Positions 48,059 to 57,220 of a stretch of DNA of 64,000 nt are shown piece after piece. The stretch is taken from contig NZ_CP104007.1 in assembly GCF_029201545.1 (NCBI RefSeq), positions 1,584,501 through 1,648,500 of the forward strand. Direction: 5' to 3'. The stretch is from Devosia sp. FJ2-5-3 (GTDB lineage Bacteria > Pseudomonadota > Alphaproteobacteria > Rhizobiales > Devosiaceae). How positions within the stretch are numbered: position 1 is the stretch's first letter; the number at the start of each line of letters is the position of its first letter. The notes under the pieces were generated by a model. The model was not told the origin of the DNA and did not search any database. It saw nothing but the letters and a program-made list of their open reading frames with translations. The position numbers and the translations under genes were made by a program.

Positions 48059-48550
48059 ATGACCACCGAAGACGATATCAGCCGCGTCAAGCGGCAGGAA
48101 CTCGAACTTGTCCTTCCCGCGCTCGATGAAGGCGTCGCCTTCTATATCGGCGCCGCCATCCGCGCCCGTGCGCTGGCCGAAAACCTCTCGCTTGTGGTCG
48201 ATATCCGCACCTGGGACCGCCAGCTCTTCTTTTCGGCCACGCCAGGCACCAGTTTCGACAATGCCGAATGGGTTCGTCGCAAGATCAATTCGGTCCGCCG
48301 CTTCCAGCGTGCCAGCTATCGGCTCGTGCTCGAGCGTGGCGAAGCGCCGTTCCCGCCACAGTCAGGTGTCGATCCCGCCGACTATGTCATTGCCGGCGGC
48401 GGGTTTCCGCTGCGTGTGCCGGGGGCCGGCATCATTGGGGCGCTGACCATTTCGGGCCTGCCGGGCCGCAGCGACCATGGCGTCGCCGTCGATGCGATCT
48501 GCGATCATCTTGGCCGCAATCGCGCTGACTATGCCCTGCGCGAGGTCTGA
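48059..48550 (+). CDS. UPF0303 / HbpS-like haem-degrading-domain protein
   Basis: 163 residues. The sequence FYIGAAIRARALAENLSLVV, then DIRTWDRQLFF, and PADYVIAGGGFPLRVPGAG with SGLPGRSDHGVAVDAI are those of the UPF0303 / GlcG-HbpS family. Family members bind haem or small ligands. It sits between GFA-family and PhzF genes with gaps of only a few bases. Confidence 0.85.
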   Translation: MTTEDDISRVKRQELELVLPALDEGVAFYIGAAIRARALAENLSLVVDIRTWDRQLFFSATPGTSFDNAEWVRRKINSVRRFQRASYRLVLERGEAPFPPQSGVDPADYVIAGGGFPLRVPGAGIIGALTISGLPGRSDHGVAVDAICDHLGRNRADYALREV

Positions 48551-48553
48551 GCC

Positions 48554-49441
48554 ATGAAGCTTCCCTATCTCCTGCTCGATGTCTTTACCCGGGAGCGCTT
48601 CAAGGGCAATCCGCTCGCCGTCGTGCCCAAGGCCGATGGCCTTCTCGACAACGAGATGCAGATGATCGCCAAGGAGTTCAACCTCAGCGAGACGGTGTTC
48701 TTCTGCAAGCCATCGGCGGAGCGCAACACCGCCGCCCTGCGCATTTTCACGCCCTATCAGGAGCTGCCTTTCGCCGGCCATCCGACCATTGGCTCCGCCG
48801 TGGTCCTCGGCCTTCAGAACAAGCTCTCGGCTGTGCGCATGGAGGAAAAGGTCGGCCTCGTCACCGCCCTGGTTGAACGCCTCGACAAATCCACCGGCGA
48901 AGCGCGATTCTCGCTGCCAAAGCTCTCCGCCCGCGTGGACGACATCCGCGACAATCTCGGCATCGCCCAGGTTCTGGGCATCGAGATCGAGGATATTGGG
49001 TGCGATCTCTACAAGCCCGCCGTCTTTTCGGCCGGCGTGCCCTTCCATCTGGTTCCGGTCCGCAATGCGGATGTGTTGCGCCGCCTCTCGGTCAACCACG
49101 CGCTCAAGGACAAGGTGTTCACGCATGATCGGCATTCGGTCTATGTCTTCACCCTCACGCCGGACGAGCCGGAAAACGACATCGCCGCCCGCATGTTCGG
49201 CATGGGCCTCGGGGAGGATCCGGGCACCGGAGCCGCTGCAGCGGCCCTCATTGGTCTCCTGGCCGAAAACCAGCCCTTTGCCACCGGCCAGGCTGATTTC
49301 GTCCTGCGCCAGGGCCACGAAATGGGCCGCCCCTGCCGGATTACCCTGCAACTCCGCAAGGAAAACGAGCAGCTTGTCCACGGTGCCATCGGCGGCCATG
49401 CCGTGATCGTGGGCGAGGGTACGCTCGATCTGGGAGACTGA
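48554..49441 (+). CDS. PhzF family isomerase/epimerase-like protein
   Basis: 295 residues, two-lobed diaminopimelate-epimerase-like fold. Features: LLLDVFTRERFKGNPLAVVP, NLSETVFFCKP (Glu that acts as the base in PhzF), FTPYQELPFAGHPTIGSAVV and the C-lobe GLGEDPGTGAAAAALIGLL. No other phenazine genes are present, so the true substrate is unknown. It ends a three-gene run with the GFA and UPF0303 genes. Confidence 0.88.
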   Translation: MKLPYLLLDVFTRERFKGNPLAVVPKADGLLDNEMQMIAKEFNLSETVFFCKPSAERNTAALRIFTPYQELPFAGHPTIGSAVVLGLQNKLSAVRMEEKVGLVTALVERLDKSTGEARFSLPKLSARVDDIRDNLGIAQVLGIEIEDIGCDLYKPAVFSAGVPFHLVPVRNADVLRRLSVNHALKDKVFTHDRHSVYVFTLTPDEPENDIAARMFGMGLGEDPGTGAAAAALIGLLAENQPFATGQADFVLRQGHEMGRPCRITLQLRKENEQLVHGAIGGHAVIVGEGTLDLGD

Positions 49442-49508
49442 TCCTCTTTCGGGCGTTTTCCGGGCGTGCTAATTTGCGCCCGGGAATGCTCGCAGTGGGG
49501 AATGGACG

Positions 49509-49937
49509 ATGGAAGTCGTCATCAATCTGCTCATCTGGGCCCATATCCTGGCGTTCATTGCCGGGGGCTCCAATTCCGTTGTTGGTCCGGTCATTGGGGC
49601 GCGCATGCATGGGGCCAGCCCGGAGGTTAGCGCCGGCTATTTCGCCGTGATGAACAGGCTGGGGCAGATCGGCAGGGTGGCCATGATTGTCCTCCTTGTC
49701 ACCGGCCCACTCATCATGTTCCTCCGCTATGGCGGGCTTGGCGGCGCTAATATCTGGTTCTGGGTGAAGATGGCGCTGATCGTTGTGATGCTGGCCTCGA
49801 TCATCTTTGGCGGCATTCAATCCAAGAAAGCCCAGGCGGGCGATGCCCAAGCCGGCACCCGCGCCCACGCTGCCCACAGGATTACCGGCCTTGCCTTTGT
49901 CGGTGTCATCCTTGCTGCGGTTCTGGCGTTCAACTGA
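49509..49937 (+). CDS. Small four-helix membrane protein
   Basis: 142 residues. Hydrophobic segments at about residues 5-25, 52-72, 82-103 and 122-140 alternate with short loops; the first reads INLLIWAHILAFIAGGSNSV. The WAHI motif at the start recalls small haem-binding or DUF2269-like membrane proteins, but I do not recognise the family. Preceded by GTGGGGAATGGACG. Role unknown. Confidence 0.65.
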   Translation: MEVVINLLIWAHILAFIAGGSNSVVGPVIGARMHGASPEVSAGYFAVMNRLGQIGRVAMIVLLVTGPLIMFLRYGGLGGANIWFWVKMALIVVMLASIIFGGIQSKKAQAGDAQAGTRAHAAHRITGLAFVGVILAAVLAFN

Positions 49938-50073
49938 GGCTGCATTTGCCTTTTCCGCGCCTGGGGCCCGATAATTTCTCGCAGACGGCCAGATTCGCCC
50001 CCACTTTCTTGCCCCATCCCCTTGCATCGTCAGCGTGATTGTCGCATGCTCCTTGCAAATAGAGAGCACTTCC

Positions 50074-50196
50074 ATGCAGCGCCGTCGCGCCAAAGCCATT
50101 GCAATCGCTCAGCAGCAGGTCCTCCAGACCAAGCTGATGATTGCGGCTGCCATGCTGCTTTTGCCTGCGCTCCTTCTCCTTCTTATCAGCCCCTGA
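50074..50196 (+). CDS. Probable leuA leader peptide (or small membrane peptide)
   Basis: 40 residues. The end reads MLLLPALLLLLISP: ten of forty codons are Leu, eight of them in the last fourteen, and five of the Leu codons are CTT or TTG, rarely used by neighbouring genes. It lies 115 bases ahead of leuA, whose product makes leucine. That is the expected place and composition of a leader peptide that senses leucyl-tRNA supply. No T-run terminator follows, so control would have to be Rho-dependent or translational. A single membrane helix would give a similar sequence, so this is not certain. Confidence 0.6.
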   Translation: MQRRRAKAIAIAQQQVLQTKLMIAAAMLLLPALLLLLISP

Positions 50197-50311
50197 TCAC
50201 CGGCAGCTCGGATAACGAGCGGGTCGTCAGGGGATTGCGCCACAAACCGAACATTAGAAATGTCCGGTCCAGCGAGCCATTGCCTCGGGGCCGATAGGAA
50301 AAGAGCCTGAT

Positions 50312-51874
50312 ATGACCAGCACCGCTTCCAACAGCAACAAAGAACGCGTCTTCATCTTCGACACCACGCTGCGCGATGGCGAGCAGTCGCCCGGTGCCAC
50401 CATGACGCTGGAAGAAAAGCTGCAGGTTGCCGAATCTCTCGACGAAATGGGCGTCGACATCATCGAAGCCGGTTTCCCCATTGCTTCCAATGGCGACTTC
50501 GAGGCCGTCGTTGCCGTCGCCAAGCAGGTCAAGCGCGCCACCGTCGCCGGTCTCGCCCGCGCCATCACCGCTGATATCGATCGCGCCGGTGAGGCCGTCC
50601 GCCACGCCCAGCGCGGCCGCATCCACACCTTCGTTTCCACCTCGCCCATTCATCTGGCCCACCAGATGAAAAAGACCGAGGACGAGGTCATCGAGATCAT
50701 CTCTCGTACCGTCGCCCACGCCCGCAATCTGGTGGACGATGTGGAATGGTCGGCCATGGACGCCACCCGCACGCCGCTCGAATTTCTGAAGCGCTGCGTC
50801 GATGCCGCCATCAAGGCTGGCGCGACCACGATCAATCTGCCCGATACGGTCGGCTATGCCGTTCCCGACGAGCATTTCCGCATGTTCAAGACCATCATCG
50901 AGAGCGTGCCCAATTCCGACAAGGCCATCTTCTCGGTCCACTGCCATGACGATCTGGGCATGGCTGTCGCCAATTCCCTGGCCGGCGTGGCTGGCGGCGC
51001 GCGCCAGATCGAATGCACCATCAATGGCCTGGGCGAACGCGCCGGCAATGCCGCGCTCGAGGAAGTGGTGATGGCGCTGCGCACCCGCGGCGATGCCATG
51101 CCGTTCTTCACCGACATCGACAGCACCCATCTGGCCCGCGCCAGCAAGGTGGTGTCCGCCGCCTCGAACTTCCCGGTGCAGTACAACAAGGCCATCGTCG
51201 GCAAGAACGCTTTCGCCCATGAAAGCGGCATCCATCAGGATGGCATGCTCAAGAACGCCGAAACCTACGAGATCATGACCCCGGCCAGCGTCGGCATCAA
51301 GGAAACGACCCTGGTCATGGGCAAGCACTCCGGCCGCGCCGCCTTCAAGGACAAGTTGAAGGAACTGGGCTACGAGCTTGGCGATAATGCCTTCCAGGAA
51401 GCCTTCCAGCGCTTCAAGGATCTGGCTGACCGCAAGAAGCACGTCTACGACGCTGACATCATCGCGCTGGTCGATGACGAAGTCGGTTCGGTCGGGGATC
51501 GCATCAAGCTGGTCGACATGGAAGTCGTTTCCAAGACCGGCGGCGTCCACAAGTGCAACCTCGTCGTTACCATTGATGGCGAAGAGACCAGCGTTTCCTA
51601 TGAAGGCACCGGTTCGGTCGACGCCATCTTCAACGCCATCAAGGCCGCTGCCGGGCAGGACCCGCATCTGGTGCTCTACGCCGTCGACGGCGTCACCGGC
51701 GGCACCGATGCGCAGGCCTCGGCCCATGTCCGTCTCGAAATGAACGGCCGTATCGCCTCGGGCAATGCTGCCGAGCCCGATACGCTGGTGGCCTCGGCCC
51801 GTGCCTATCTCAACGCGCTCAACCGCGTCATGATCGAGCGCGGCGCCTCGGCACAAGGCGCGCTGGCCGGCTGA
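50312..51874 (+). CDS. leuA: 2-isopropylmalate synthase
   Basis: 520 residues. It joins acetyl-CoA to 2-oxoisovalerate, the first step of leucine synthesis. Features: FIFDTTLRDGEQSPGATMTL (metal and substrate site), FVSTSPIHLAHQMKKTEDEV, FSVHCHDDLGMAVANSLAGV, GLGERAGNAALEEVVMAL and HESGIHQDGMLKNAETYEI. The C-terminal domain (from about residue 390) is the leucine feedback domain. A leader-like small ORF lies upstream and a terminator downstream. Confidence 0.97.
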   Translation: MTSTASNSNKERVFIFDTTLRDGEQSPGATMTLEEKLQVAESLDEMGVDIIEAGFPIASNGDFEAVVAVAKQVKRATVAGLARAITADIDRAGEAVRHAQRGRIHTFVSTSPIHLAHQMKKTEDEVIEIISRTVAHARNLVDDVEWSAMDATRTPLEFLKRCVDAAIKAGATTINLPDTVGYAVPDEHFRMFKTIIESVPNSDKAIFSVHCHDDLGMAVANSLAGVAGGARQIECTINGLGERAGNAALEEVVMALRTRGDAMPFFTDIDSTHLARASKVVSAASNFPVQYNKAIVGKNAFAHESGIHQDGMLKNAETYEIMTPASVGIKETTLVMGKHSGRAAFKDKLKELGYELGDNAFQEAFQRFKDLADRKKHVYDADIIALVDDEVGSVGDRIKLVDMEVVSKTGGVHKCNLVVTIDGEETSVSYEGTGSVDAIFNAIKAAAGQDPHLVLYAVDGVTGGTDAQASAHVRLEMNGRIASGNAAEPDTLVASARAYLNALNRVMIERGASAQGALAG

Positions 51875-51903
51875 TCGCCCGCCAGTCGAAGATATAGAAC
51901 AGC

Positions 51904-51937
51904 ATGGCCGGACATCATCGTCCGGCCATTTTGTTTT
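51904..51937 (+). terminator. Terminator of leuA
   Basis: ATGGCCGGAC and GTCCGGCCAT form a 10-base-pair stem around ATCATC, followed by TTTGTTTT. Confidence 0.88.
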
Positions 51938-51949
51938 GGGGCCCTATCT

Positions 51950-52013
51950 CTCCCACCCACCGGCCCGCCTCCCTCCCCCTCGCGGGGAGGGATTGAGGGT
52001 GGGGGGCGGGGAG
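51950..52013. repeat. C/G-rich intergenic palindrome
   Basis: CCCTCCCC and GGGGAGGG pair around CTCGC, flanked by further complementary CCCACC/GGTGGG tracts. Elements of the form CCCTCCCCCTCGCGGGGAGGG are common between genes of alphaproteobacteria. Function unknown. Confidence 0.5.
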
Positions 52014-52116
52014 CCTGGAACCCCGCAAGCAGCTCCAGCTCTTCCCAAATTGACCCGCCCTTGCCATGATCCGCCAGCGAATCCCGCCGGCATAGGCTGG
52101 GCCGCAGGAGGTCGTC

Positions 52117-53079
52117 ATAAGCTTTCCTTCCCCACTGAGCCGGGACGAATTTCGCGGCGCGCTCTTTGCGCTCGGCGCGCTGCTGGCGATTGTCCTGGCG
52201 ATCGCCTCGCTCTCCATCAATTTGCCCGGTGCCTTGCTGCTGCAGAGCCTGCGCTTCCACCTGATTGCCGCAGGACTCTGCCTGCTTGTGCTGATGGTCA
52301 TTGCCGGGGCCCGCTGGCGTGCCGGTCTTTTTGCGCTTGTGCTGGTCGCGGCCAGTGCCCATGCAGGGCGCTTCGTGCTCGAATATCAGGACCGCCGTTC
52401 CGAGCCTTTGGGGGCACCGGTGGCCGAAATCTCGTTCATCAGCTTCAACGTGCTCACAGGCAATCGACGTTCAGTCGAGGCGGCCGATTTCCTTGCTGCC
52501 TCTGGCGCCGACATCGCCGTGGTTATGGAGACGCCGGGCATTTTCAATCAGCTGGATCGCCTGAGGGAGACCTTCCCGTATTCGATCGGATGCACTCGGC
52601 CCCAGACCTGCGATATCTCCATTCATTCCCGCCTGCCCATCGAGGGCGGCGAGATCCGCACCATGCAGCCCTTTCATTTCGAGCGGCTGGCCATCGCACC
52701 CGTCACGATTGGTGGGCAAAAGGTCACCATCGTCGGCGTCCACCTGTCAAAACCTTATTTCGATGAGGCGTCGTGGCTGGAGCTGCTGACCATTGAGCGC
52801 GTTCTCAGCCGGATCGAGGGGCCAGTCCTCCTGGCCGGTGATTTCAATTCCGCCCTCTGGTCGGGCCCCGTCGCGCGTCTTGCCCGCGCCCAGGATCTGG
52901 CTCCAGCTCCGTTCTACCCCGCGACCTGGCCGGTCCGCGCGGGGCCGCTCGGCGTGCCGATCGACAATATCCTCACCCGAGGCAATGCGCGTATCATGGC
53001 GCTGTCTGCGGGCAGTGACAGCTTTGGATCCAACCACCGTCCGCTGTCGGCCCGTGTAGAGCTCTACGCGGCTCCCTGA
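52117..53079 (+). CDS. Membrane-anchored endonuclease/exonuclease/phosphatase family protein
   Basis: 320 residues if begun at the ATA at 52117. Two to three N-terminal membrane segments are followed from about residue 107 by the EEP catalytic fold: FISFNVLTGNRRS, IAVVMETPG (metal Glu), VGVHLSKPYF, LLAGDFNSALWS, IDNILTRG and FGSNHRPLSARV (catalytic His). The domain acts on phosphodiesters, either nucleic acid or lipid. Start: AGGAGGT lies 4 bases before an ATA codon; the next standard start in frame (TTG at 52222) would remove the first membrane helix. The convergent aminotransferase gene overlaps its 3' end by 16 bases. Confidence 0.83.
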   Translation: MSFPSPLSRDEFRGALFALGALLAIVLAIASLSINLPGALLLQSLRFHLIAAGLCLLVLMVIAGARWRAGLFALVLVAASAHAGRFVLEYQDRRSEPLGAPVAEISFISFNVLTGNRRSVEAADFLAASGADIAVVMETPGIFNQLDRLRETFPYSIGCTRPQTCDISIHSRLPIEGGEIRTMQPFHFERLAIAPVTIGGQKVTIVGVHLSKPYFDEASWLELLTIERVLSRIEGPVLLAGDFNSALWSGPVARLARAQDLAPAPFYPATWPVRAGPLGVPIDNILTRGNARIMALSAGSDSFGSNHRPLSARVELYAAP

Positions 53080-54176
53080 GCGGCACGAAGCGCGACGGGC
53101 AGCGTGGCTTCGAGAATCTTCATCTCGGCCTCTGGCGCCGCGCTGATGCGAATGTGCTTATCGAGCCCCGGCGCCATCGGCTTGCGGATGAACACGCCCA
53201 GCTTGCCCAATTCTTCCAGTACCTTCTGAGCGTAGGCACCGTCGTGGCCGCAATCAATTGTCACAAAATTTGTCGCCGAAGGCAGCGGAATTAACCGATT
53301 GGCGGTCGAAATGTTAGCAATACGCTGACGCGAAGCGGCAATCTGCGACTTTACCCAGTCGAGATGGGCCTCATCGTTCAGCGCTGCCAGCGCCCCTGCC
53401 TGAACCAGCCTGTTGACCCCGAAATGATTGCGAACGCGGTTGAAGGCGCCGATCACCTGCCGGTGGCCGATGGCATAGCCGCAGCGCATCCCGGCCATGC
53501 CATAAGCCTTTGAAAAGCTTCGCAGTCTCAACACGTTCGCGCGGGACGTATCGATTGGAGGAAGACCGTCATCCGGCGCCAGTTCGCCATAGGCTTCGTC
53601 CAGCACAAGGACGCAAGTCTCTGGCAATGCTGCGATAAATCGCTCCACTGCCGCCGCCGGCCAGAACGAGCCCATCGGATTGTCCGGATTGGCGAGGTAG
53701 ACCATCTTCGCACCCGTCCGCTCCACGGCCGCGAGCAGGCCGTCCAAATCCTCGTTAACGCCTTGATACGGAACGTATTCCAGCCGCCCGCCATAGCCAG
53801 CGACATGGTAGTTGAAGGTCGGATAGGCCCCCAGCGAGGTCACCACCACGTCACCGGGCGCAATGAACAACCGCACCGCCAGTCCCATCAGGCCATCGGC
53901 GCCTTCCCCAATAGCAATCTCGTCGGCGGCGATTCCAAGCTTGGTGGCCAATGCCACCCGCAAAGCATGGTTCTCCGGGTCGGGATAGGCCCAGCTCTTG
54001 GACGCCTCTTCGCGCATGGCCGTCAGCGCTAAGGGACTGGGGCCAAATGCAGATTCATTGGCACCCAGCCGCGCCCGCACTGCTATCCCACTCCGCCTCT
54101 CGAGCGCTTCCGGCCCGACAAAGGGGACGGTTTCGGGCAAGTCCGATACGATTGCGGTAAAGGGGGGCAGGGGCAT
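53064..54176 (-). CDS. HisC-like PLP aminotransferase
   Basis: 370 residues, fold type I, class I/II aminotransferase close to histidinol-phosphate aminotransferase. Features: LGANESAFGPSPLAL, GEGADGLMGLAVRLFI (PLP phosphate region), LANPDNPMGSFW, LVLDEAYGELAPDD (Asp), PLP Lys in RLRSFSKAYGMAGMRCGYAI and HIRISAAPEAEM (Arg for the carboxylate). It may act in histidine or aromatic amino acid synthesis; the substrate is not fixed by sequence. GGAGG precedes the ATG at 54176. Confidence 0.9.
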   Translation of the reverse strand: MPLPPFTAIVSDLPETVPFVGPEALERRSGIAVRARLGANESAFGPSPLALTAMREEASKSWAYPDPENHALRVALATKLGIAADEIAIGEGADGLMGLAVRLFIAPGDVVVTSLGAYPTFNYHVAGYGGRLEYVPYQGVNEDLDGLLAAVERTGAKMVYLANPDNPMGSFWPAAAVERFIAALPETCVLVLDEAYGELAPDDGLPPIDTSRANVLRLRSFSKAYGMAGMRCGYAIGHRQVIGAFNRVRNHFGVNRLVQAGALAALNDEAHLDWVKSQIAASRQRIANISTANRLIPLPSATNFVTIDCGHDGAYAQKVLEELGKLGVFIRKPMAPGLDKHIRISAAPEAEMKILEATLPVALRAAQGAA

Positions 54177-54409
54177 GGACGCCTCCAATTTGGCTCTCGA
54201 TCTATTCTTAGCGGGTCGTCCGACCGGAGCCACTCCCTGACATCAAGTTTCTGCACAGGACGAGGCGGAAAAATCCCCAGCCGCGACAAGGGTCGATAAA
54301 ATTCTAATTAAGTTGCAGCCACTTGGGAAAGATGTCGGGAACTATGCGGGTTCAGTCTTAGCCTATGCCGAACCACCGGCGATTCCCACGAATGCCATGG
54401 AGCCCGACA

Positions 54410-54607
54410 ATGCCGCCCACCTTCTTGCTCGCTCGCGATCACTTGCAGCGCGCCGCCGTTATTCTTCAGGGCGCCGACACGCGCTCGCGCCAGCTGCGCC
54501 ACATCATCGAGCGGACCATTGGGCTGATGGACGATCTGCGCCAGGAAGCCAACGAAATGCCGGAAAATGTCTATAGCCTCGAGGCTTACCGCCGTGAGCG
54601 CGGCTAG
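54410..54607 (+). CDS. Small hypothetical protein
   Basis: 65 residues, mainly helical and charged: HLQRAAVILQGADTRSRQLR, then IIERTIGLMDDLRQEA, ending NVYSLEAYRRERG. Such short proteins with a C-terminal YSLEAYRR-like motif are found in Rhizobiales; function unknown. The ATG at 54410 has TGGAG upstream. It stands before the tRNA-Lys genes. Confidence 0.6.
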   Translation: MPPTFLLARDHLQRAAVILQGADTRSRQLRHIIERTIGLMDDLRQEANEMPENVYSLEAYRRERG

Positions 54608-54741
54608 GCCCGCCGCGCGTCAGGCAGATAGTCGCCACGCGACATTTTTATCCACAGTCCGAGATTTTAGACGCTAGACAGACCAAAATGCCTTTGTTAG
54701 AACGCGCCAACTTTGAAGAACGGCGTTGTCGAAACAAAGCC

Positions 54742-54817
<76 letters not shown>

Positions 54818-54846
54818 AAGTTCTCCTTGCCTGGCAAGGTTTTAAC

Positions 54847-54876
54847 AAGGCGGCCTTTGGGCCGCCTTTGTTGTTT
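54847..54876 (+). terminator. Terminator after tRNA-Lys copy 1
   Basis: AGGCGGCC and GGCCGCCT pair around a short TTTG loop, followed by TTGTTGTTT. Confidence 0.85.
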
Positions 54877-55015
54877 CAGCCCCTGGGCCGGCCTGCGAAA
54901 ATATCTGCTCACCGGCGAAAGAAGTACGGTAGTTCTCCTCTTCCGACGCTGGACAGGGCCAAATCGCTTTGCTAGAAGGCGTCAACTTTGAAGACGGCGT
55001 TGTCAAAACAAGGCC

Positions 55016-55091
<76 letters not shown>

Positions 55092-55121
55092 AAGTTCTCC
55101 CTGCCACGGCACGGAGTTAAC

Positions 55122-55150
55122 AAGGCGACCTTCGGGTCGCCTTTGTTGTT
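55122..55150 (+). terminator. Terminator after tRNA-Lys copy 2
   Basis: AGGCGACC and GGTCGCCT pair around TTCG, followed by TTGTTGTTT. Compared with the first copy, paired bases in the stem have changed together. Confidence 0.85.
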
Positions 55151-55293
55151 TCCGGAGCTGCGCAGTTTCGCCTGCCGGGCGACGATCCACATTAGGCCAC
55201 CTGCGCCGGCCCATGCGCGATGCAATTTTCAGAACCCGACACAAAAATACCGGGACACGAATGCCCCGGCATCTCCAAGCAAATCCTGGGTTT

Positions 55294-55950
55294 CTAGCTG
55301 GCCTTGACGTTGCGGCCGATCTTCTCGCCAGTCACGGGGTGCTGGTAGTGAAACGGCGGGATGAAGACATCCGGCAAGGCCGCATAGGTGTGGGTGGGGA
55401 GCCGATCCGGCGGGAAAGATTCGCTCATGGTTGTCAGCGGGAGCGTCTCCTGGCCGAAGCCCTTTTCATAGGGCGTATAATAAGTTGCGAACCAAGTGAG
55501 GCGGGAGATTTTCCAGGTCCCGCCTTCGCGGACATATTCGTTCTCGTAGACCCCTTCGGCAAACTGGGCATGCTTCCCGAACTCACCGGCCTGGATGAAC
55601 GCCCGCCAGCGGCCGAGCGCCTTGTCCCCGCCTTCGTCCAGCGTCACGACGCCTTGCAATTGCATGTGGTTCATCAATTGCCCGTGGTTGAGCCCGTCAT
55701 GCCCCTTGCCCATGACATCGCGCAGGAAAATGCGAATGCGTTCAATACCTTGGTAAACCCCACGGCCGCCGATTTCGATCTCGCCGTCCTGGCTGAACAG
55801 TTCGGCCAGATCGCTCCACAGCGCCTTGTCTACAAAGTAGCCATAGGTGCGCTGCAGGACCTTGATGGCTTCGATATCTTCCAGACGCTGCAGGCGCCGC
55901 TCCAACGCTGCTATCTGGCTGGCCTGTTGGGCAATTATTGTCTCGTTCAT
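55294..55950 (-). CDS. Nuclear transport factor 2 / SnoaL-like protein
   Basis: 218 residues. An N-terminal coiled helix (IAALERRLQRLEDIEAIKVL) leads into a cone-shaped NTF2 fold with QRTYGYFVDKALWSDLAELF, DGEIEIGGRGVYQG and GRWRAFIQAG. Bacterial members act as small isomerases, dehydratases or dioxygenase partners. Last gene of the CoA-transferase operon; AGGAGGAG precedes its ATG. It probably acts on the same compound as the upstream enzymes. The exact reaction cannot be read. Confidence 0.83.
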   Translation of the reverse strand: MNETIIAQQASQIAALERRLQRLEDIEAIKVLQRTYGYFVDKALWSDLAELFSQDGEIEIGGRGVYQGIERIRIFLRDVMGKGHDGLNHGQLMNHMQLQGVVTLDEGGDKALGRWRAFIQAGEFGKHAQFAEGVYENEYVREGGTWKISRLTWFATYYTPYEKGFGQETLPLTTMSESFPPDRLPTHTYAALPDVFIPPFHYQHPVTGEKIGRNVKAS

Positions 55951-55963
55951 TGCGAAACTCCTC

Positions 55964-57220
55964 CTAATTTCGGTATGGGTCGTTGCTGGTCGTGCCCTGC
56001 GCTGCCAATTCGGCGAGTTCGGCATCACCCAGTCCCGCCCACTCGCGCAGCACTTCTTCAGTGTGCTGGCCGAGCATGGGAGCAGGATTGAGTCGGGGCA
56101 GTCCGGTTACCGCAAAACGGAACGGCAGGCCCTGGTAGGGCCGCAGGCCCGCTTCGGGATGGTCAATTTCTTCGAAGAAATGCGTTGAGTGCAGGTGGGG
56201 ATCGAGCGCGACGTCCCTGCCATGGCACACCGGCGCTGCGGCAATGCCGGCCCGCTGCAGGCGCGGGGCGATCCAGTGTTTTTCGTGCTTTTCCGTCCAC
56301 GCGGCCACAGCGCCATGCAATTGATCGGCGTGTCGGATGCAGTCATCCTTGGCGGCGAGGGCGATGTCCGCCAAATCGGCACGGCCGATCAGGTGGGCGA
56401 GGGTGCTCCATTTTTCCTCGGTATCGATGCTGATCGCCACCCATTCTTCGGAGCCGCGGCAGCGGAAGGCGTCGTGAATAATGGCCGAGTTCTGTCGATT
56501 GCCCTGCGGCGCTGGGGGCTCGTTGTTCTCCAGCGACGCCAGGACCAGCCCCCCAATCAGCGGCATCGCCGCTTCCACCTGCGAAATCTCGACATATTGA
56601 CCGCGCCCGGTCTGCTCGCGCTGGTGCAGCGCGGTCATGATGGCGGCGGCGCCGTTATACCCCCCGATAGGGTCGAGATAGGCCGGCCCGGTGGCCGTCG
56701 GTGCCCCGTCGCCATATCCGATGAAATTGCTCATTCCGGTGGAAAATTCCATGCTCGGACCGAGCGCCGACAGGCCCGCCATGGGTCCGTCGATACCGAA
56801 GGCCGGCATTTCAACCAGAATGATGCCGGAGTTGATGGCGCTGAGCGCTGCATAATCAAGGCCCATGCGAGCCAGCGTTCCGGGAGTGAAGTTCGACACG
56901 ATCACATCAGCGCTGGCCGCAGCGGCCTGAAGCGCTTCGCGGCCACCGGGGCTCTTGATGTCGATGCAGAGCGATCGCTTGTTGAGGTTCTGCGAATTGA
57001 ACAGCACGGTGCGATCGTAGGGGCGATCGCCCAGCACGCCGTCGGGATAGCGCCGGGGATTTTCACCGGTCAAGCCGCCGCGCCAGAGATCCATGCGCTT
57101 GGCGGCCTCGACATGGACGACGTCGGCGCCGAGCGCAGCCAGAACGCGGCCCACAAAGGGCCCGGCCCATGCGGTGGTGACGTCCAGAACGCGTATGCCG
57201 TGGAGGGGACCGGCGCTCAT
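55964..57220 (-). CDS. CaiB/BaiF family CoA-transferase (catalytic Asp present)
   Basis: 418 residues. Class III CoA-transferase, moving CoA between acids. Features: VLDVTTAWAGPFVGRVLAAL and GADVVHVEAA at the N-terminus, NLNKRSLCIDIKSPGGREAL, and the active-site region TATGPAYLDPIGGYNGA with the Asp at D183 that forms the covalent aspartyl intermediate. Its ATG overlaps the TGA of the upstream CoA-transferase gene (ATGA). The pair may form one heteromeric enzyme. Confidence 0.9.
   Translation of the reverse strand: MSAGPLHGIRVLDVTTAWAGPFVGRVLAALGADVVHVEAAKRMDLWRGGLTGENPRRYPDGVLGDRPYDRTVLFNSQNLNKRSLCIDIKSPGGREALQAAAASADVIVSNFTPGTLARMGLDYAALSAINSGIILVEMPAFGIDGPMAGLSALGPSMEFSTGMSNFIGYGDGAPTATGPAYLDPIGGYNGAAAIMTALHQREQTGRGQYVEISQVEAAMPLIGGLVLASLENNEPPAPQGNRQNSAIIHDAFRCRGSEEWVAISIDTEEKWSTLAHLIGRADLADIALAAKDDCIRHADQLHGAVAAWTEKHEKHWIAPRLQRAGIAAAPVCHGRDVALDPHLHSTHFFEEIDHPEAGLRPYQGLPFRFAVTGLPRLNPAPMLGQHTEEVLREWAGLGDAELAELAAQGTTSNDPYRN

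Noticed and set aside
48554..49441. Phenazine biosynthesis cluster because of the PhzF homologue
   Set aside because: No other phz gene is present; PhzF-family proteins are widespread outside phenazine pathways.
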